Positions 17,588 to 28,370 of a DNA stretch of 64,000 bases are shown here, in pieces (position 1 is the first letter of the stretch; every line of letters starts with the position of its first letter). The position numbers were made by a program, and so were the translations under genes. The DNA lies in NCBI GenBank assembly GCA_029565675.1, contig JAKQNP010000008.1:1-64000 (forward strand). Reading direction: 5' to 3'. Under the pieces are notes generated by a model that saw only the letters and a program-made list of their open reading frames with translations, was not told where the DNA came from and searched no databases. The stretch comes from a bacterium (GTDB lineage: Bacteria; Zhuqueibacterota; Zhuqueibacteria; Residuimicrobiales; Oceaniaggregativiventaceae).

Positions 17588-20500
17588 TCATTTGACCACC
17601 GCAATTTTGCTCTTGGCAGTGATCCCGGAATTGACCGCCGTAATATAGGCCAGATAAATGCCGTTCATCACCCGCATTCCGTGGTCATTGAGACCGTCCC
17701 AATAAACATCGTTCTCATGCAATCCGGCACGGGTTTGTTGAAAATCGACCTCTTGATCGAAATAATACGACTTGACCAATTCGCCGGTCAAGGTGAATAT
17801 TTTGATTTCCACGTCGCTCGCCTCGCTCAAGGCATAGACAAGCCGCGTGTTGGGACGACCGCTGCTGCCAAAAGGATTGGGATAATTGAAAAAGGTCTTT
17901 TGCAGATCTGCATCGACAATCACACAAACACCCGAATGCAGGTTCAAATAATCCATGCGGTTACCTTCAATGTCGCCGATCAGCACCTGGTAACCTGAAA
18001 GCGCGTCGACTGCATAGACATGCACGGCTGAATCGAGCGCAACTGAAAATTCATTGTTCGCCGCATCGGCAGGAATATCCACCTCGATACCCAGTTCGCG
18101 CTTTTGAGTACCGCGAATCGTGTCTGCAGCGGCAAATCTGATTTCCACATAGCGGTTGTCCGGGATACTGCGCGTTTCCGCAAGGATGGTCTGTGGCGTG
18201 CCGCGTTCATAGAGAGCCACTCTCTCGACCACGCTGGAGGCAGGAATCGGCTCTCCAAGCTTGTTGCGAAAGGTCAGTTTCAGGCCTTGCAATAAAGTGC
18301 GGGTGCTGCTGCCGATATCTTGGTTTTGCATTTCCACTTCGAGCAAGTTGCGGTTGCTTTGACCTCTGGCGACCAACGATCCGGTAACCGTCGATGTCTG
18401 TCGCACAATCAGCATTCCCGATTCCGTCGATACGATCACCTGCGCCGTGTCCTCGATGACCTCCGCGGTTTGCTGCGAATAGCGGTCGAGCGGAATTCTG
18501 GTTATCTCCACTTTGATCGTGTCGGGGCCGACGATATCGACGGGCGCGTTGATTCGCCAACTCAAGAGTGTGCCGACGATCGTTTTTTCCAGGCTCTCGC
18601 TGGTCTCAAATCGGCTGTCACCCAACAACAATCGCGCACCAAAAGTGCCGACGCACTCGGCGTCTCCCAAATTTTCCAGTTCAGCCCGCAGATCGAATGA
18701 ACTGCCAATACGCACTGTTCCGATCGAGTTCTTTTCTTCATCGAGATAAGCGCGCAGCGCCAGACGACTCTTCGCCACGGTTTGCAGACGAAAAGAGACG
18801 GTGCGATTCTGCACACGCGCTTCCTGGCCGGTGTTGACATCCGCAGGCACACTCTGTACCTCAAAAACAAATTCGGACAACCCGTTAGGTTTTTGCGATG
18901 GTGCCAGCATCCGCCAGATCAGCGTATCGTTGGTATCTGTTTTTAAAAAAGTCTCGCCGGCCTTGAACTGAAAATCAGCTGGTTTACGCAGTAGAATGGA
19001 AAATTTGTCATTGGTTTTATAGTTTGCGCCCTCGTGCTCCATGATGGCTGCGAGATGAAACTCCTGGTCAGTGGAAATAAAGTCAATCAAACCAGTCGGA
19101 AAAACAATGGCTGGCTGCAGTGAAAAAACAGCGCTCTCCTCTGTGCGCACATGCAGCGAACGGGACGAGGTCGTCAGTTGAGCACCAGAGCGCTTGTCGT
19201 ATCCGACGACCGTTATCCAGAGACTGTCGGCAACCAGCCGCGGTGTTTGTGGCGCGGTGATCGCCCAGGTCACGGTCTGATTGGCGCCAACAGGCACACC
19301 GACATTCCGGACCGCGGCCAAAAACTCCGTCGAACTGAAATGGATGGTGGCGACAATTCCTTCGCGGACTTTATCCGGATCAGAACTGATTTCAGCGCCG
19401 ATGACAAAGGATTGGCCCGTGCTAAGGGTGCTGTCCTTGGCGCCTGCCGGAGAAGAGATAAAGATTTGCTGGACAGATAACTCGCCGCGCCTTTGAGTCT
19501 GCACGAGCAGTTCGTTGGGCGATTGGGCGGTTTCTGCCGGGGTGCCACTGTTTTCGTCATTTGGGATTGCGGTGACCGCAACTCGTATCTCGCGCAACGC
19601 CGTGGCGGTGTCCGGCGCCACAACCGTCCATTCAAAAACCGTATCGATTGGCCCTTCTTTGCTCAACGGTTCGGAACCGGATTTTGTCCTGAATCCGCTG
19701 CTGAGAAAATCGATGGCGACTCTGACGTTGCCCAACACCCCGGCCTGCCCCTCATTGATCACTCTGGTGCGCAACTTGGCTTCCTGGCCGATGGAAAAAA
19801 CGGCTATGCCATCCTGGACCAACCCCGGCGGTGAAGCGACACTCAATTTTTCCAACAACAAGCTGGCGCGTTTTTGCACCCGGGCAAGTTCCAGGGTATC
19901 TTTAATCGCGACTCGCTCGTCGAGATCCAAACCCTCTAGAGTCACCGTAAACCGATGGGCGGTGTCCACCTGTTCATCAGGTGCCCGCACCGTCCATTCC
20001 ACCAGGCGATCGGCGGAAAGCAATTCAACGCTCTGCGGTGACCGCAGCTCGTATCCCAGTCCGGTCGGCAATTCCAGCCGGGCGCTCAATTCGCGCATGG
20101 TTTCGCTGGCGTAAAATTGGGTGCGCACCGTAAACAGCTGCCGCGTCGATAAAACACCATCGCGTGCACCGGCCGGCAGCGTCACCCAGGTCGAGTCGAT
20201 CTGAATGGTGGTGCTGAGGGTGCTGACCTGAATTTCATCTTCCCCTTTTTCGACAACCGCCAGAGCGTTGGAGTTTAAATCTGTTGGAACTGAAGACAGC
20301 TCGAGGCGCAAAACGTCATTTTCCGATGGCGTCGAAGGCGCCTTGAGAACAAAAGCCAGGTCGACTGTTCCGTTGGGAGAATAGATAAACCTTTTTTCGA
20401 CCGGATCTTGGGTAAACAACTCCTGGCCAACCTGTATCTGATAGCCGGCAGCCGGAATCAAGCGAACGCGGCCGCTGTCATATAACGCCGTGCCCAGATT

Positions 20501-23500
20501 CTGGATCCTGCTGCGGACAGTGAACTGTTGATCCAAAGTAACCAGCGTATCGGTGGTCAAAAAGGCCAAACTCAAAGTCGCCGGTCGCTGAATCCGCAGG
20601 GTGGCGGTTGAGTCCAGAGATGCGCGTATTTGTGCCGACAGCGCGCTACCCTGCGCCCGTGCCGAGAGAATGCGGGCAGTCAATCGTTCCATTTTTTCAC
20701 CTTGCGCCAGCGGCCAGGAGTTGTCCGCCTGGAAATCGAAACTCTGCTCGACGGTTGTTTCGCTGGCAATAGTGTCGATTGTGCGTACCGTTGGGCCAAC
20801 ACCGAGCGAATTGCCGTCGGAACGCAACTCATAGATCACTTCATCGACGCCGGCCAATTCGCCGGTTTCCAGGGCAACCGTGAGCTTGACCATCTGGCCG
20901 CGGTTGACGTGGTTTGCGCCGTCCGGGCTTGTTACCGGCGTGGTGACCCAAACATTCTTGACCCTTACCCAGGCGCGGTTTTTGACAAAGACCGCTGCGC
21001 TTGCTTTTCCGGTCTGCACTGCAGAAGTGCGGCCGAGATTTCGATCGACCGCCCGCAAATTGATTTCGATCGCGCTCGAACCGGCGATTTTGCCATTTGT
21101 GCTGATCACATAGACCAGGGTGTCGATCTCAACGGCTGCCGGCAGCACGAATGGCTGGTCTGCAGACGCCCGTCGCAGCTTGAGCGGCGGCCGAACCTCG
21201 TAATCCGGATCGATCTGTCCATCGGTTGTGAATCGCACATTTTCCGCGCCGATATCGATCAACTCGAGATCCGCCCCACCTTGATTGCGGACTTGGACAT
21301 ATAATTGCCAGGGATTGCGGCTGTCGCCGGCACTGATTTCTGCCGGGGAAAGAGAGGGGGTGGCGCTGAGAACCTGCAATTGCGCCCCTTGCTGAATAAT
21401 GACCGCCGTCGAATCTTTGTCGCCGGCATCGACAATGGTCGCCGGAACGCCGCTGTTGGCGCCGATGGCAGCGTCGATCTGCGCCAGGAAATCAACATGG
21501 CCGCTTCTGTTGCCCGCAGTGATGGTGAACTCGACCATTTGCGTGTCGCCACGGCTAAAGTGCGGTTCGATAGTCAACAGACTGTCAGCTACAACCACCA
21601 GACTATCCGGATCAGCGCTTAATTTGACCCGCACATCTCTGACCATCTCGGACTGCAAATTGGTCAGCTTTACCTGTACCGGGAAAACCTGTCCAGTGCT
21701 GACCGTGGTCTGTCGCGGTGCACCGACCTCTGTCTGGACAATCACCACTTCCGCCGGACTAAAAATTTTGATGAACGCTGTGCTGTCATCCGCCGGGTTG
21801 ATTCTTGCCGTCGTTCCATCGATGCCTCTTGCCTGCAGAATCGCTGCACGAAAGGTTTCGCCCTGGGTTAAATTTTCAACATTATCGGTCTGCACATCAA
21901 ACCAAATCGTCCGCTTTTCGCCGTTCAGAAAATCATAGACCACGGTGTCAGGATGGATAATCCTGGATCGCTGGCCCTGCAGTTGCAGCTGCACCGAGTT
22001 GAGGCGTTGCCCGCCTTCGTTTTGAACTGTCACGCCGATCTGAAAATCCTGGCCCACATTGACGGCACCGATCTCGCCGGGCAGGACGTTGAAGCGCTGT
22101 GGATCGATAAATGTCTGGACCAACCTGACAGCGGCATTGGTTTCGACCATCACGTCAACGCTTAGAGTGTCGGTCGACGGCGCCTTTTGCGGATCATTCT
22201 GATCGGTTCCGGCAAGTTGCACTGTTATTGTGGTTTTGCCGCCGTACTGAGTGGTGGCGGTTACCGTATAGATCAATTTTCTTTCCTCGCCGGCGAGCAA
22301 GAGTCGTTCTTCAGCGCTCAAAACCGGCGGTTCGACCACATACCCCCGCTGGCTGAATTCGACATCCGCAATCTTGGGTTCGGTCAACAACAGCGGCGCC
22401 GTTCCGGTGTTGCGCACGCTGGCTGCGATGGTCCACGGCTCAAGATAACTCGCCGGAATCACGCTCAGAGAGGTCTTGAGGCTGTCGATCACCACTTTTG
22501 CGGGAAGTTGGGCCGCCATGGTCAAGGTGTCGACAAGGGCTGCGTCGATCATCGCTGGTTCGCCGGTATTGCGGTTGAGAGCATCCTGCAGCTCTACGGT
22601 CAGGTGCGAGGTGAATTCTTCTGCCGGCGACAAGATTTCCCTGGTCTGCACGAGAAAGCCCGGATTCGTCCACTGGCTCTCCCCTGCCGGAATGGCAGTG
22701 AGGTTGACGATCGAATCGGCGGCAACCATCAAGAGTTCCGGATTTTCGGAAACCAACGAAACAGCCACCGATTGCAGCAGGTCGCCGTGCTCCGCCGAGA
22801 CTGGATTGCTGATCTTGGCGCGCACGTAAAAGGCCTGGCCGCCGCTGACGAAATTGGGTCGCGCCACCACGGCCTGCAGGCTGTCGATGCGTGCCCGGGC
22901 ATTGTCCTGTATGAACACTTGCACAAATGCTGAATCGCCGTTTGCCAGCCGGGTGACGGTATATTCGCGGCCGCTGGTCACCTCCTGCGCCGTCAGAGTT
23001 GCAGTGATACTGCACGATCCCAGCAATTGCGCGTTCGTGTCGATGCGGGTGATGGTAAAGACAAACTCATCGCTTGCCCCGGGCGCCAACAAAAGGGGCG
23101 CGGCAGGCAAAGAGTAGGCGAAAAATGCATTGCCGGCGCTGAAATCGAGCCTGTTTTTGAGCGTATCGACTGGAAAACTGAGAGCGCTGCCGCCGCTGTT
23201 TTGCACGGTGACCGAGACGGTCCAGGGTTTCTCCTGGCCGCGGGTGACCGTGGTTTGACTTGCGGAAATTTGGGTCAAAACCAGCTGAGCGGAACCCTGG
23301 ACAGTGATGAATCCCGCGGTTCCCTGATCGGTCCGCGCGTTGACCTGCCGGGTCGTTTGCACGGCATCGATCATATCGATGCGGGCATTGACGAGAATCT
23401 TGCCTTCTGGCGCCGATTCGGAAACAGCGGTTATCGGAATCCGCAAAATGGCGCTTTCATTGCCTGCCAGCCGCGATCCGCCGCTTAAAAAGGTATCCAC

Positions 23501-26500
23501 CACCACAAAGGTAAAGGCTGAGGTTGCCTGTTCGGTAACCAGCGAAAAAAATTCAAGCTGAACGTTCTGCAGATCCAATGGATTGACACCGTTGTTCATC
23601 ACCTCGATATCGATCCACCACGGCACCGTCTGTCCTGCGGTAACCACGCTGACAGATGGACGAACCGCCTGGATGGACAATTCGCCGGCATCGCCGACGG
23701 TTACCAGGTTGTCGCTCAGCGTCAGAACCGCCGCAAACGGATTGTCGTTTTCTGTGCCGTTGAACGTCAATTGCGGGGTGTAATTGCCTGGTGGAAAGTC
23801 CGGCTGAATCTGATTGACATTGAAATACAAACGGACCGGATCACCGGGCGGAATCGTGGTGGAAAAACCATCGTCCAGGGTTGCAGAAAAATTGTGCTCG
23901 ACGAACCGGATTCTGCTTTGTATCGGGGTCAGAACAACTGTCGAACCGCCTAAATTTTGCACGTCGACTTGAAACTTGACAAACGTGCCCAGCCCGACAT
24001 AAGTGGGCTGCAAACTCCCTGGCAGATAGGTGATTTCCGGGGGCAATTGAACCTGTAAAATGCCGGCTTGCGCCTCGGTGAGCGCGGTATCCTGCAATGC
24101 CACATTGCGGTTGATCTCCCACCCGCGCACCTTGGCCCGCACATCGATCAGCGGCTCGACGTTCATGCCGATCGATTCAATCGGAAAGATCAAACTGCCG
24201 GTGGAATTGGCAGGCAGGATCAATTCCCCCGGTGCCGGACGGAAGTTGATGTCTTGTGCTACAGCGAATTCAGTGTCGAAGAAATAAGGCCGGGTATAAG
24301 TGGAATCAGCGTCAATGCGGATGTCAGCGCCGCCGCTATTCTGCAAAACCAGCTCAACGTGCCAGTTGGGCACGGCACCGGCCGTAACAATCGGTCGGCT
24401 CGGATGGACATTGACGATGGACAAGCGCGCCGGGGTTTGTACCAGGACAACACCCTTGACCGCTTCAGAAGCAGTTATGCTTTTGACCTGGCCGGTGGTC
24501 ATGACCCGATAAACCACACGGCAGCCGATTCGGCGTTCACCGGTTTGTTCGGCAAAAAGCAAACTTTTAACCGGGAAAAAATGCAGGGTGTCTTGTTGTC
24601 CTGCCTTCAAAGTGGAGCCGCCGCTGCTGAAGGCAGAGGGGGTGAGGTAGGAAAATTCGGCGATCGGCAAATCCAAAGCCAGACTATCGAAATCGATCTG
24701 CACCTCTGTGCCGCCCTGATTGCGCAAAACCACGGTCACCGTCCATTCGTAATCCTCTGCCCCCAAAGTGATGCTCGGCTGCGAAGGCTGGATGGAGACA
24801 AACCGCAGATTGTCCTCCGTCAGCACTTCCACTGTGCCGACGATGTTGCTGCTCAAGGAGGTGCTGATCACCCCGCTGACGGTCTGTACCGTCGCCCAAA
24901 TGCCATAGACGCCGGCCAGTGGAGAAGTCGTGGCGACCGTGTAAACAATCTCTTTGATTTCTCCGGAATCGATGGTGTCGGATCCGTCGCCGAAACTTGT
25001 GGGATAGATAACCGCAAAACCGGGATCAGCAGACGGACCTGAACGAAACTCGATAAAAGTACGGCCGGGATTGAAATCTATGGCGACTGGAGTCGGGCCG
25101 CTGTTGCGCACAGCGACTTCAACCGTCCATGGTTCGGTTTGGTTCCGGGTCACCAGACTTTGCGACGGGGTGATGGAGACAAGCTCGATGAGGTTGCGGG
25201 GCTCGACCCAAAACCGGTCGCTTTCGTCATCACCGGCAAAAGTTCCGGCGCTGCGCACCATGCCCGAAACCGCATCGGTATAAGGGAAATCGGTCTGCAC
25301 GACGATCTCTCCCTCTGGCGCGTCAGGGGGAACGGTGAGGTCAAAAAGCAACGACCGCAGCGCACCAGCAGAAATCAGGGTGTTTTGCTCCGACTGCATG
25401 CGCACGGTATAGGTTGCAGGCGGCAGAGTGGTGCCGCCGCTGGTCCACATGAAAGGATTAAAATCACTGCTGTTCGCGACCAGAGCGTCCGCCACCGCGC
25501 CGTTTTCGGCGGTGCCGATATTGCCCACGCGCAGTTCGATCTCGATATTGCTCTGGCCCTGATAGATCGTGTCGGCCTTGACGTCGATTGATTCGACATC
25601 GAGGACCGCCTTGCCGAACACCTGCCAGGTGTGCATGAGCGACGCTTTAAGCTCCGGCGACACCAGAGAACCGTATTTGCCATACAACGTGCCACCGACA
25701 ACCACATCACAGGTTTTCGCATCGTCGGTTACCGTGACATCGAAATCGAGGGTAACAGTCGTGCCAGGCGGAATCGATTGGCCGGCATCCAAAAATGTGA
25801 ACGAATAGTCGTCATCAAGCTTCGGCTCTAAAAGATGATCTTCAGTAAATTTTAACTCTGCTTTTTCAATCAGAAACGCTTCGGTGCCCATGTTCTGCAC
25901 TTGCATGGTGACGCGGATGTTGGTTTGCCCCTGCCCGACCTGGGTTCTGAGACTGCTGACACTGCGCACAAAGACGGCATTGACCGAAATCGGTGCAGAG
26001 GTTACGCTTAGCCCGGCGCTTTGGTCGGTGACGGTAAAGGTCTGCATGCCGGCGGTGTGAAAGGTGAAATCATCGCCTGAAAAGGATTTCGAGGCACCAC
26101 TCACAGCAGTCGAACCCGGCAGACTGGCGCCGATATCGGTGGCGCTGCTGAACACCAGGTTGCCCAGATAATCGGTTTTGCTGTTGCCGAAGCCGTCGAA
26201 CAATGCCACCACAATCGTGCCGCTCAACGGTTGATCGATCACCGCCTGGCCGGGCACACCGCTCAATGCCAGCCGCGCCAGCGGACCGGGAGAAACCACC
26301 ACATTCACATCATGGAAGGTCGAGCCGGCCTGGCAGCGCAAGACAGCCGGCGCGGAGGCAGGCCGCGCCAACACCAGCACCTGCGAGGAAGTGCCGGTCC
26401 CCAGTTCTTTGGCGTTGATGTCATTGATAATCGCCGCCTGACCGTTCGGCGAATTTCCTGCGCCGCTGACTGCGGTGACGGCAATCGTGCCGGTGGTCAG

Positions 26501-28363
26501 ATTGCCGTAGGCGTCGATCACATTCGTCGCCGGCAACGCAAATTGGGCACCGGCAGTCGCGTTCAGTGAGGCAGGCACCGTGAACTGGGCGATGGCGGCC
26601 GGATGCACCAGTATCGGCGGCGATGCGGTCGAAATGCTCGCCCGATCGCTCACCGTGATGGTGCGCACACCGGCACGCTTTAGCGTAAAATTCGAACCGT
26701 TGATGGTCACCTGACCCTTGACGAGACGAGGTCCCGGCAGAACGTCGATGATATCCCCGGTAGAGAAATCAACATCTTCTTCAAAATTGGTTTTAATATT
26801 GCCCCAGCGGTCCAGAGCGGTAATGGTAACCAATACCAAACTGCCGAAGCTCGTTCCGGCAGTGGCTTCAGTCGGCAATCCGGTCATGGAAAAGGCGTTC
26901 AGATCGCCGGGATCGACCGCAAAGGTCAGGGTTTTGGTCTCTGCGGCATAAGCCGAGGCTGAGAGAACGACCGAGGATTCTCGTTTGTACAAAACGATAT
27001 TCGCTGAACCTGAACCGTTGCTGACGACGATATCGTTCAGCACCGGCAGGGTGCCGTTGGGAGAGGCGTGCGCTTCCAGTCCGCCCTGCAGGCTCAATTG
27101 CACGGTACCATCGCTCGTTATATCTCCCAGCTTGAAATCACTGACCGTGACCGTCGCCGGCTGGCCGGCGACCACCGGCAAAGTAATGGATAGGCTATAG
27201 GTGTAAGGCGGAGTAGTCCTGACGTCAACGATTTTTTTTGTTGTAACCAGGTTAGCCGGGTGATCGCTGACCTGCAGGGTTTGGTTGCCTAAAGCTTGCA
27301 GCACGAAACTGCTGCCGCTGAATGCTGCCCGACCCCGGTCAGTTGTCGGGTCAAAGGTATAATCCGCAGGCAAAACGGCGGCAAGATCAAAACTCGCAAA
27401 ATGCACAGTGCCATCATAGGTGCGAGCGCGATTGCCGAGACTGTCGAGCGCCACCACAATGACCGAATCCGGAAAGGGTTGGCCGGTCTGGATCGCACTG
27501 GGCACGCCAAACAATTGAAAGGTATCGAGAACCGCATGCTGCACAACAAAAGGATCGGTTAGCGTGCTGGCGGCGCCGGAAATGCCGCGCAATTGCACCG
27601 ACTCGTCCGCTTCGACCAGCTTTTGCGCCACCGGAGATGCAGATGAGTCGCCGGAGACGTAGATCGGATTGAGATCGGGCTCGCGGCCGTTTGGCGAAAT
27701 GCCGTCGTCGCCCTCGATGGAGACAAAGACCCAGCCGGACGCGCGGCCGCCTGATCCGTCGTCGGCATTGCTCACGCCGAGGTCGAAGTACTTCCCGGCA
27801 ACAACCGACGCTGGGGCTGCAGGATTGAAAATAAACGAATCGATCGGGCCGAAGATATTGACATTATCGCTTCCTTGCGAAATGTCTGTATCATCACCTT
27901 GTTTTAGAATGATGGTAATTTTTGATTGTTCGTCTGTATCATATAACCGTATAGATGGGTTCCGTATCAGTGCAACATTGATTTCAACTTCTGTCGATAT
28001 GGGGATTTCTATACCTTTGCTGTCTCTTTGCAAATAAAGACTATAATCGCTCTTTGTGATTGATGAAAATCCGCCAGCCCCTGCAGCTGCATTTGCCGAG
28101 CCAAACGAAGCCATAAATACATTATTTAAATTAAAGCCAACTTCATTATTAACTTTATTGAATTTAATCTCAATCTTGCCGTTGTTGGGCCATGCGCCAT
28201 CGCTCGCGGTGGTAAATCTGAGGGTATAAACAGTGAAATCATTGACACGATCAGACTGAGGGATAACCGTGACATTGCTTAAGAGCCCTGCTGCGAAGAC
28301 AACTGAGGGTAAATGAGCCAGCAGAAACAGCAAAAGAGAGAGTTTTATGATGGCTTTTTTCAA
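17588..28363 (-). CDS. Giant secreted repeat protein (3591 residues) with FlgD/type IX-like C-terminus
   Basis: A signal peptide (residues about 1-25, ending VVFAAG) is followed by an N-terminal domain also found in the 147-residue protein encoded just upstream. To about residue 830 lie Ig-like and invasin-like units with a recurring SPNG motif (SPNGREPDLN, SPNGTLPVLND, SPNGQAAIIND). Then comes a long array of CARDB/NEW3-like beta-sandwich repeats of roughly 110-150 residues. Their starts resemble LSIVNVHPSRPIVTAGAVPN, LSIQAVRPSVSVVTAGQTVP and LVLTQISASQTTVTRGQEKP, each followed by WxVxVxVxNxG. The last 100 residues, with NYPNPFG, DVEIKIFTLTGELV and NGIYLAYI, match the FlgD Ig-like/type IX sorting fold. 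It is probably a surface adhesin or stalk. The start is a TTG seven bases after the previous stop; no strong Shine-Dalgarno is present, so translation may be coupled. Its 10.8 kb frame is intact. Confidence 0.9.
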   Translation of the reverse strand: MKKAIIKLSLLLFLLAHLPSVVFAAGLLSNVTVIPQSDRVNDFTVYTLRFTTASDGAWPNNGKIEIKFNKVNNEVGFNLNNVFMASFGSANAAAGAGGFSSITKSDYSLYLQRDSKGIEIPISTEVEINVALIRNPSIRLYDTDEQSKITIILKQGDDTDISQGSDNVNIFGPIDSFIFNPAAPASVVAGKYFDLGVSNADDGSGGRASGWVFVSIEGDDGISPNGREPDLNPIYVSGDSSASPVAQKLVEADESVQLRGISGAASTLTDPFVVQHAVLDTFQLFGVPSAIQTGQPFPDSVIVVALDSLGNRARTYDGTVHFASFDLAAVLPADYTFDPTTDRGRAAFSGSSFVLQALGNQTLQVSDHPANLVTTKKIVDVRTTPPYTYSLSITLPVVAGQPATVTVSDFKLGDITSDGTVQLSLQGGLEAHASPNGTLPVLNDIVVSNGSGSANIVLYKRESSVVLSASAYAAETKTLTFAVDPGDLNAFSMTGLPTEATAGTSFGSLVLVTITALDRWGNIKTNFEEDVDFSTGDIIDVLPGPRLVKGQVTINGSNFTLKRAGVRTITVSDRASISTASPPILVHPAAIAQFTVPASLNATAGAQFALPATNVIDAYGNLTTGTIAVTAVSGAGNSPNGQAAIINDINAKELGTGTSSQVLVLARPASAPAVLRCQAGSTFHDVNVVVSPGPLARLALSGVPGQAVIDQPLSGTIVVALFDGFGNSKTDYLGNLVFSSATDIGASLPGSTAVSGASKSFSGDDFTFHTAGMQTFTVTDQSAGLSVTSAPISVNAVFVRSVSSLRTQVGQGQTNIRVTMQVQNMGTEAFLIEKAELKFTEDHLLEPKLDDDYSFTFLDAGQSIPPGTTVTLDFDVTVTDDAKTCDVVVGGTLYGKYGSLVSPELKASLMHTWQVFGKAVLDVESIDVKADTIYQGQSNIEIELRVGNIGTAENGAVADALVANSSDFNPFMWTSGGTTLPPATYTVRMQSEQNTLISAGALRSLLFDLTVPPDAPEGEIVVQTDFPYTDAVSGMVRSAGTFAGDDESDRFWVEPRNLIELVSITPSQSLVTRNQTEPWTVEVAVRNSGPTPVAIDFNPGRTFIEFRSGPSADPGFAVIYPTSFGDGSDTIDSGEIKEIVYTVATTSPLAGVYGIWATVQTVSGVISTSLSSNIVGTVEVLTEDNLRFVSIQPSQPSITLGAEDYEWTVTVVLRNQGGTEVQIDFDSLALDLPIAEFSYLTPSAFSSGGSTLKAGQQDTLHFFPVKSLLFAEQTGERRIGCRVVYRVMTTGQVKSITASEAVKGVVLVQTPARLSIVNVHPSRPIVTAGAVPNWHVELVLQNSGGADIRIDADSTYTRPYFFDTEFAVAQDINFRPAPGELILPANSTGSLIFPIESIGMNVEPLIDVRAKVRGWEINRNVALQDTALTEAQAGILQVQLPPEITYLPGSLQPTYVGLGTFVKFQVDVQNLGGSTVVLTPIQSRIRFVEHNFSATLDDGFSTTIPPGDPVRLYFNVNQIQPDFPPGNYTPQLTFNGTENDNPFAAVLTLSDNLVTVGDAGELSIQAVRPSVSVVTAGQTVPWWIDIEVMNNGVNPLDLQNVQLEFFSLVTEQATSAFTFVVVDTFLSGGSRLAGNESAILRIPITAVSESAPEGKILVNARIDMIDAVQTTRQVNARTDQGTAGFITVQGSAQLVLTQISASQTTVTRGQEKPWTVSVTVQNSGGSALSFPVDTLKNRLDFSAGNAFFAYSLPAAPLLLAPGASDEFVFTITRIDTNAQLLGSCSITATLTAQEVTSGREYTVTRLANGDSAFVQVFIQDNARARIDSLQAVVARPNFVSGGQAFYVRAKISNPVSAEHGDLLQSVAVSLVSENPELLMVAADSIVNLTAIPAGESQWTNPGFLVQTREILSPAEEFTSHLTVELQDALNRNTGEPAMIDAALVDTLTMAAQLPAKVVIDSLKTSLSVIPASYLEPWTIAASVRNTGTAPLLLTEPKIADVEFSQRGYVVEPPVLSAEERLLLAGEERKLIYTVTATTQYGGKTTITVQLAGTDQNDPQKAPSTDTLSVDVMVETNAAVRLVQTFIDPQRFNVLPGEIGAVNVGQDFQIGVTVQNEGGQRLNSVQLQLQGQRSRIIHPDTVVYDFLNGEKRTIWFDVQTDNVENLTQGETFRAAILQARGIDGTTARINPADDSTAFIKIFSPAEVVIVQTEVGAPRQTTVSTGQVFPVQVKLTNLQSEMVRDVRVKLSADPDSLVVVADSLLTIEPHFSRGDTQMVEFTITAGNRSGHVDFLAQIDAAIGANSGVPATIVDAGDKDSTAVIIQQGAQLQVLSATPSLSPAEISAGDSRNPWQLYVQVRNQGGADLELIDIGAENVRFTTDGQIDPDYEVRPPLKLRRASADQPFVLPAAVEIDTLVYVISTNGKIAGSSAIEINLRAVDRNLGRTSAVQTGKASAAVFVKNRAWVRVKNVWVTTPVTSPDGANHVNRGQMVKLTVALETGELAGVDEVIYELRSDGNSLGVGPTVRTIDTIASETTVEQSFDFQADNSWPLAQGEKMERLTARILSARAQGSALSAQIRASLDSTATLRIQRPATLSLAFLTTDTLVTLDQQFTVRSRIQNLGTALYDSGRVRLIPAAGYQIQVGQELFTQDPVEKRFIYSPNGTVDLAFVLKAPSTPSENDVLRLELSSVPTDLNSNALAVVEKGEDEIQVSTLSTTIQIDSTWVTLPAGARDGVLSTRQLFTVRTQFYASETMRELSARLELPTGLGYELRSPQSVELLSADRLVEWTVRAPDEQVDTAHRFTVTLEGLDLDERVAIKDTLELARVQKRASLLLEKLSVASPPGLVQDGIAVFSIGQEAKLRTRVINEGQAGVLGNVRVAIDFLSSGFRTKSGSEPLSKEGPIDTVFEWTVVAPDTATALREIRVAVTAIPNDENSGTPAETAQSPNELLVQTQRRGELSVQQIFISSPAGAKDSTLSTGQSFVIGAEISSDPDKVREGIVATIHFSSTEFLAAVRNVGVPVGANQTVTWAITAPQTPRLVADSLWITVVGYDKRSGAQLTTSSRSLHVRTEESAVFSLQPAIVFPTGLIDFISTDQEFHLAAIMEHEGANYKTNDKFSILLRKPADFQFKAGETFLKTDTNDTLIWRMLAPSQKPNGLSEFVFEVQSVPADVNTGQEARVQNRTVSFRLQTVAKSRLALRAYLDEEKNSIGTVRIGSSFDLRAELENLGDAECVGTFGARLLLGDSRFETSESLEKTIVGTLLSWRINAPVDIVGPDTIKVEITRIPLDRYSQQTAEVIEDTAQVIVSTESGMLIVRQTSTVTGSLVARGQSNRNLLEVEMQNQDIGSSTRTLLQGLKLTFRNKLGEPIPASSVVERVALYERGTPQTILAETRSIPDNRYVEIRFAAADTIRGTQKRELGIEVDIPADAANNEFSVALDSAVHVYAVDALSGYQVLIGDIEGNRMDYLNLHSGVCVIVDADLQKTFFNYPNPFGSSGRPNTRLVYALSEASDVEIKIFTLTGELVKSYYFDQEVDFQQTRAGLHENDVYWDGLNDHGMRVMNGIYLAYITAVNSGITAKSKIAVVK

Positions 28364-28370
28364 ATCTTGT

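Noticed and set aside
24068-25042. 324-codon plus-strand frame inside the giant protein gene
   Set aside because: It is antisense to a long intact gene with clear protein features, and its sequence resembles no protein fold.
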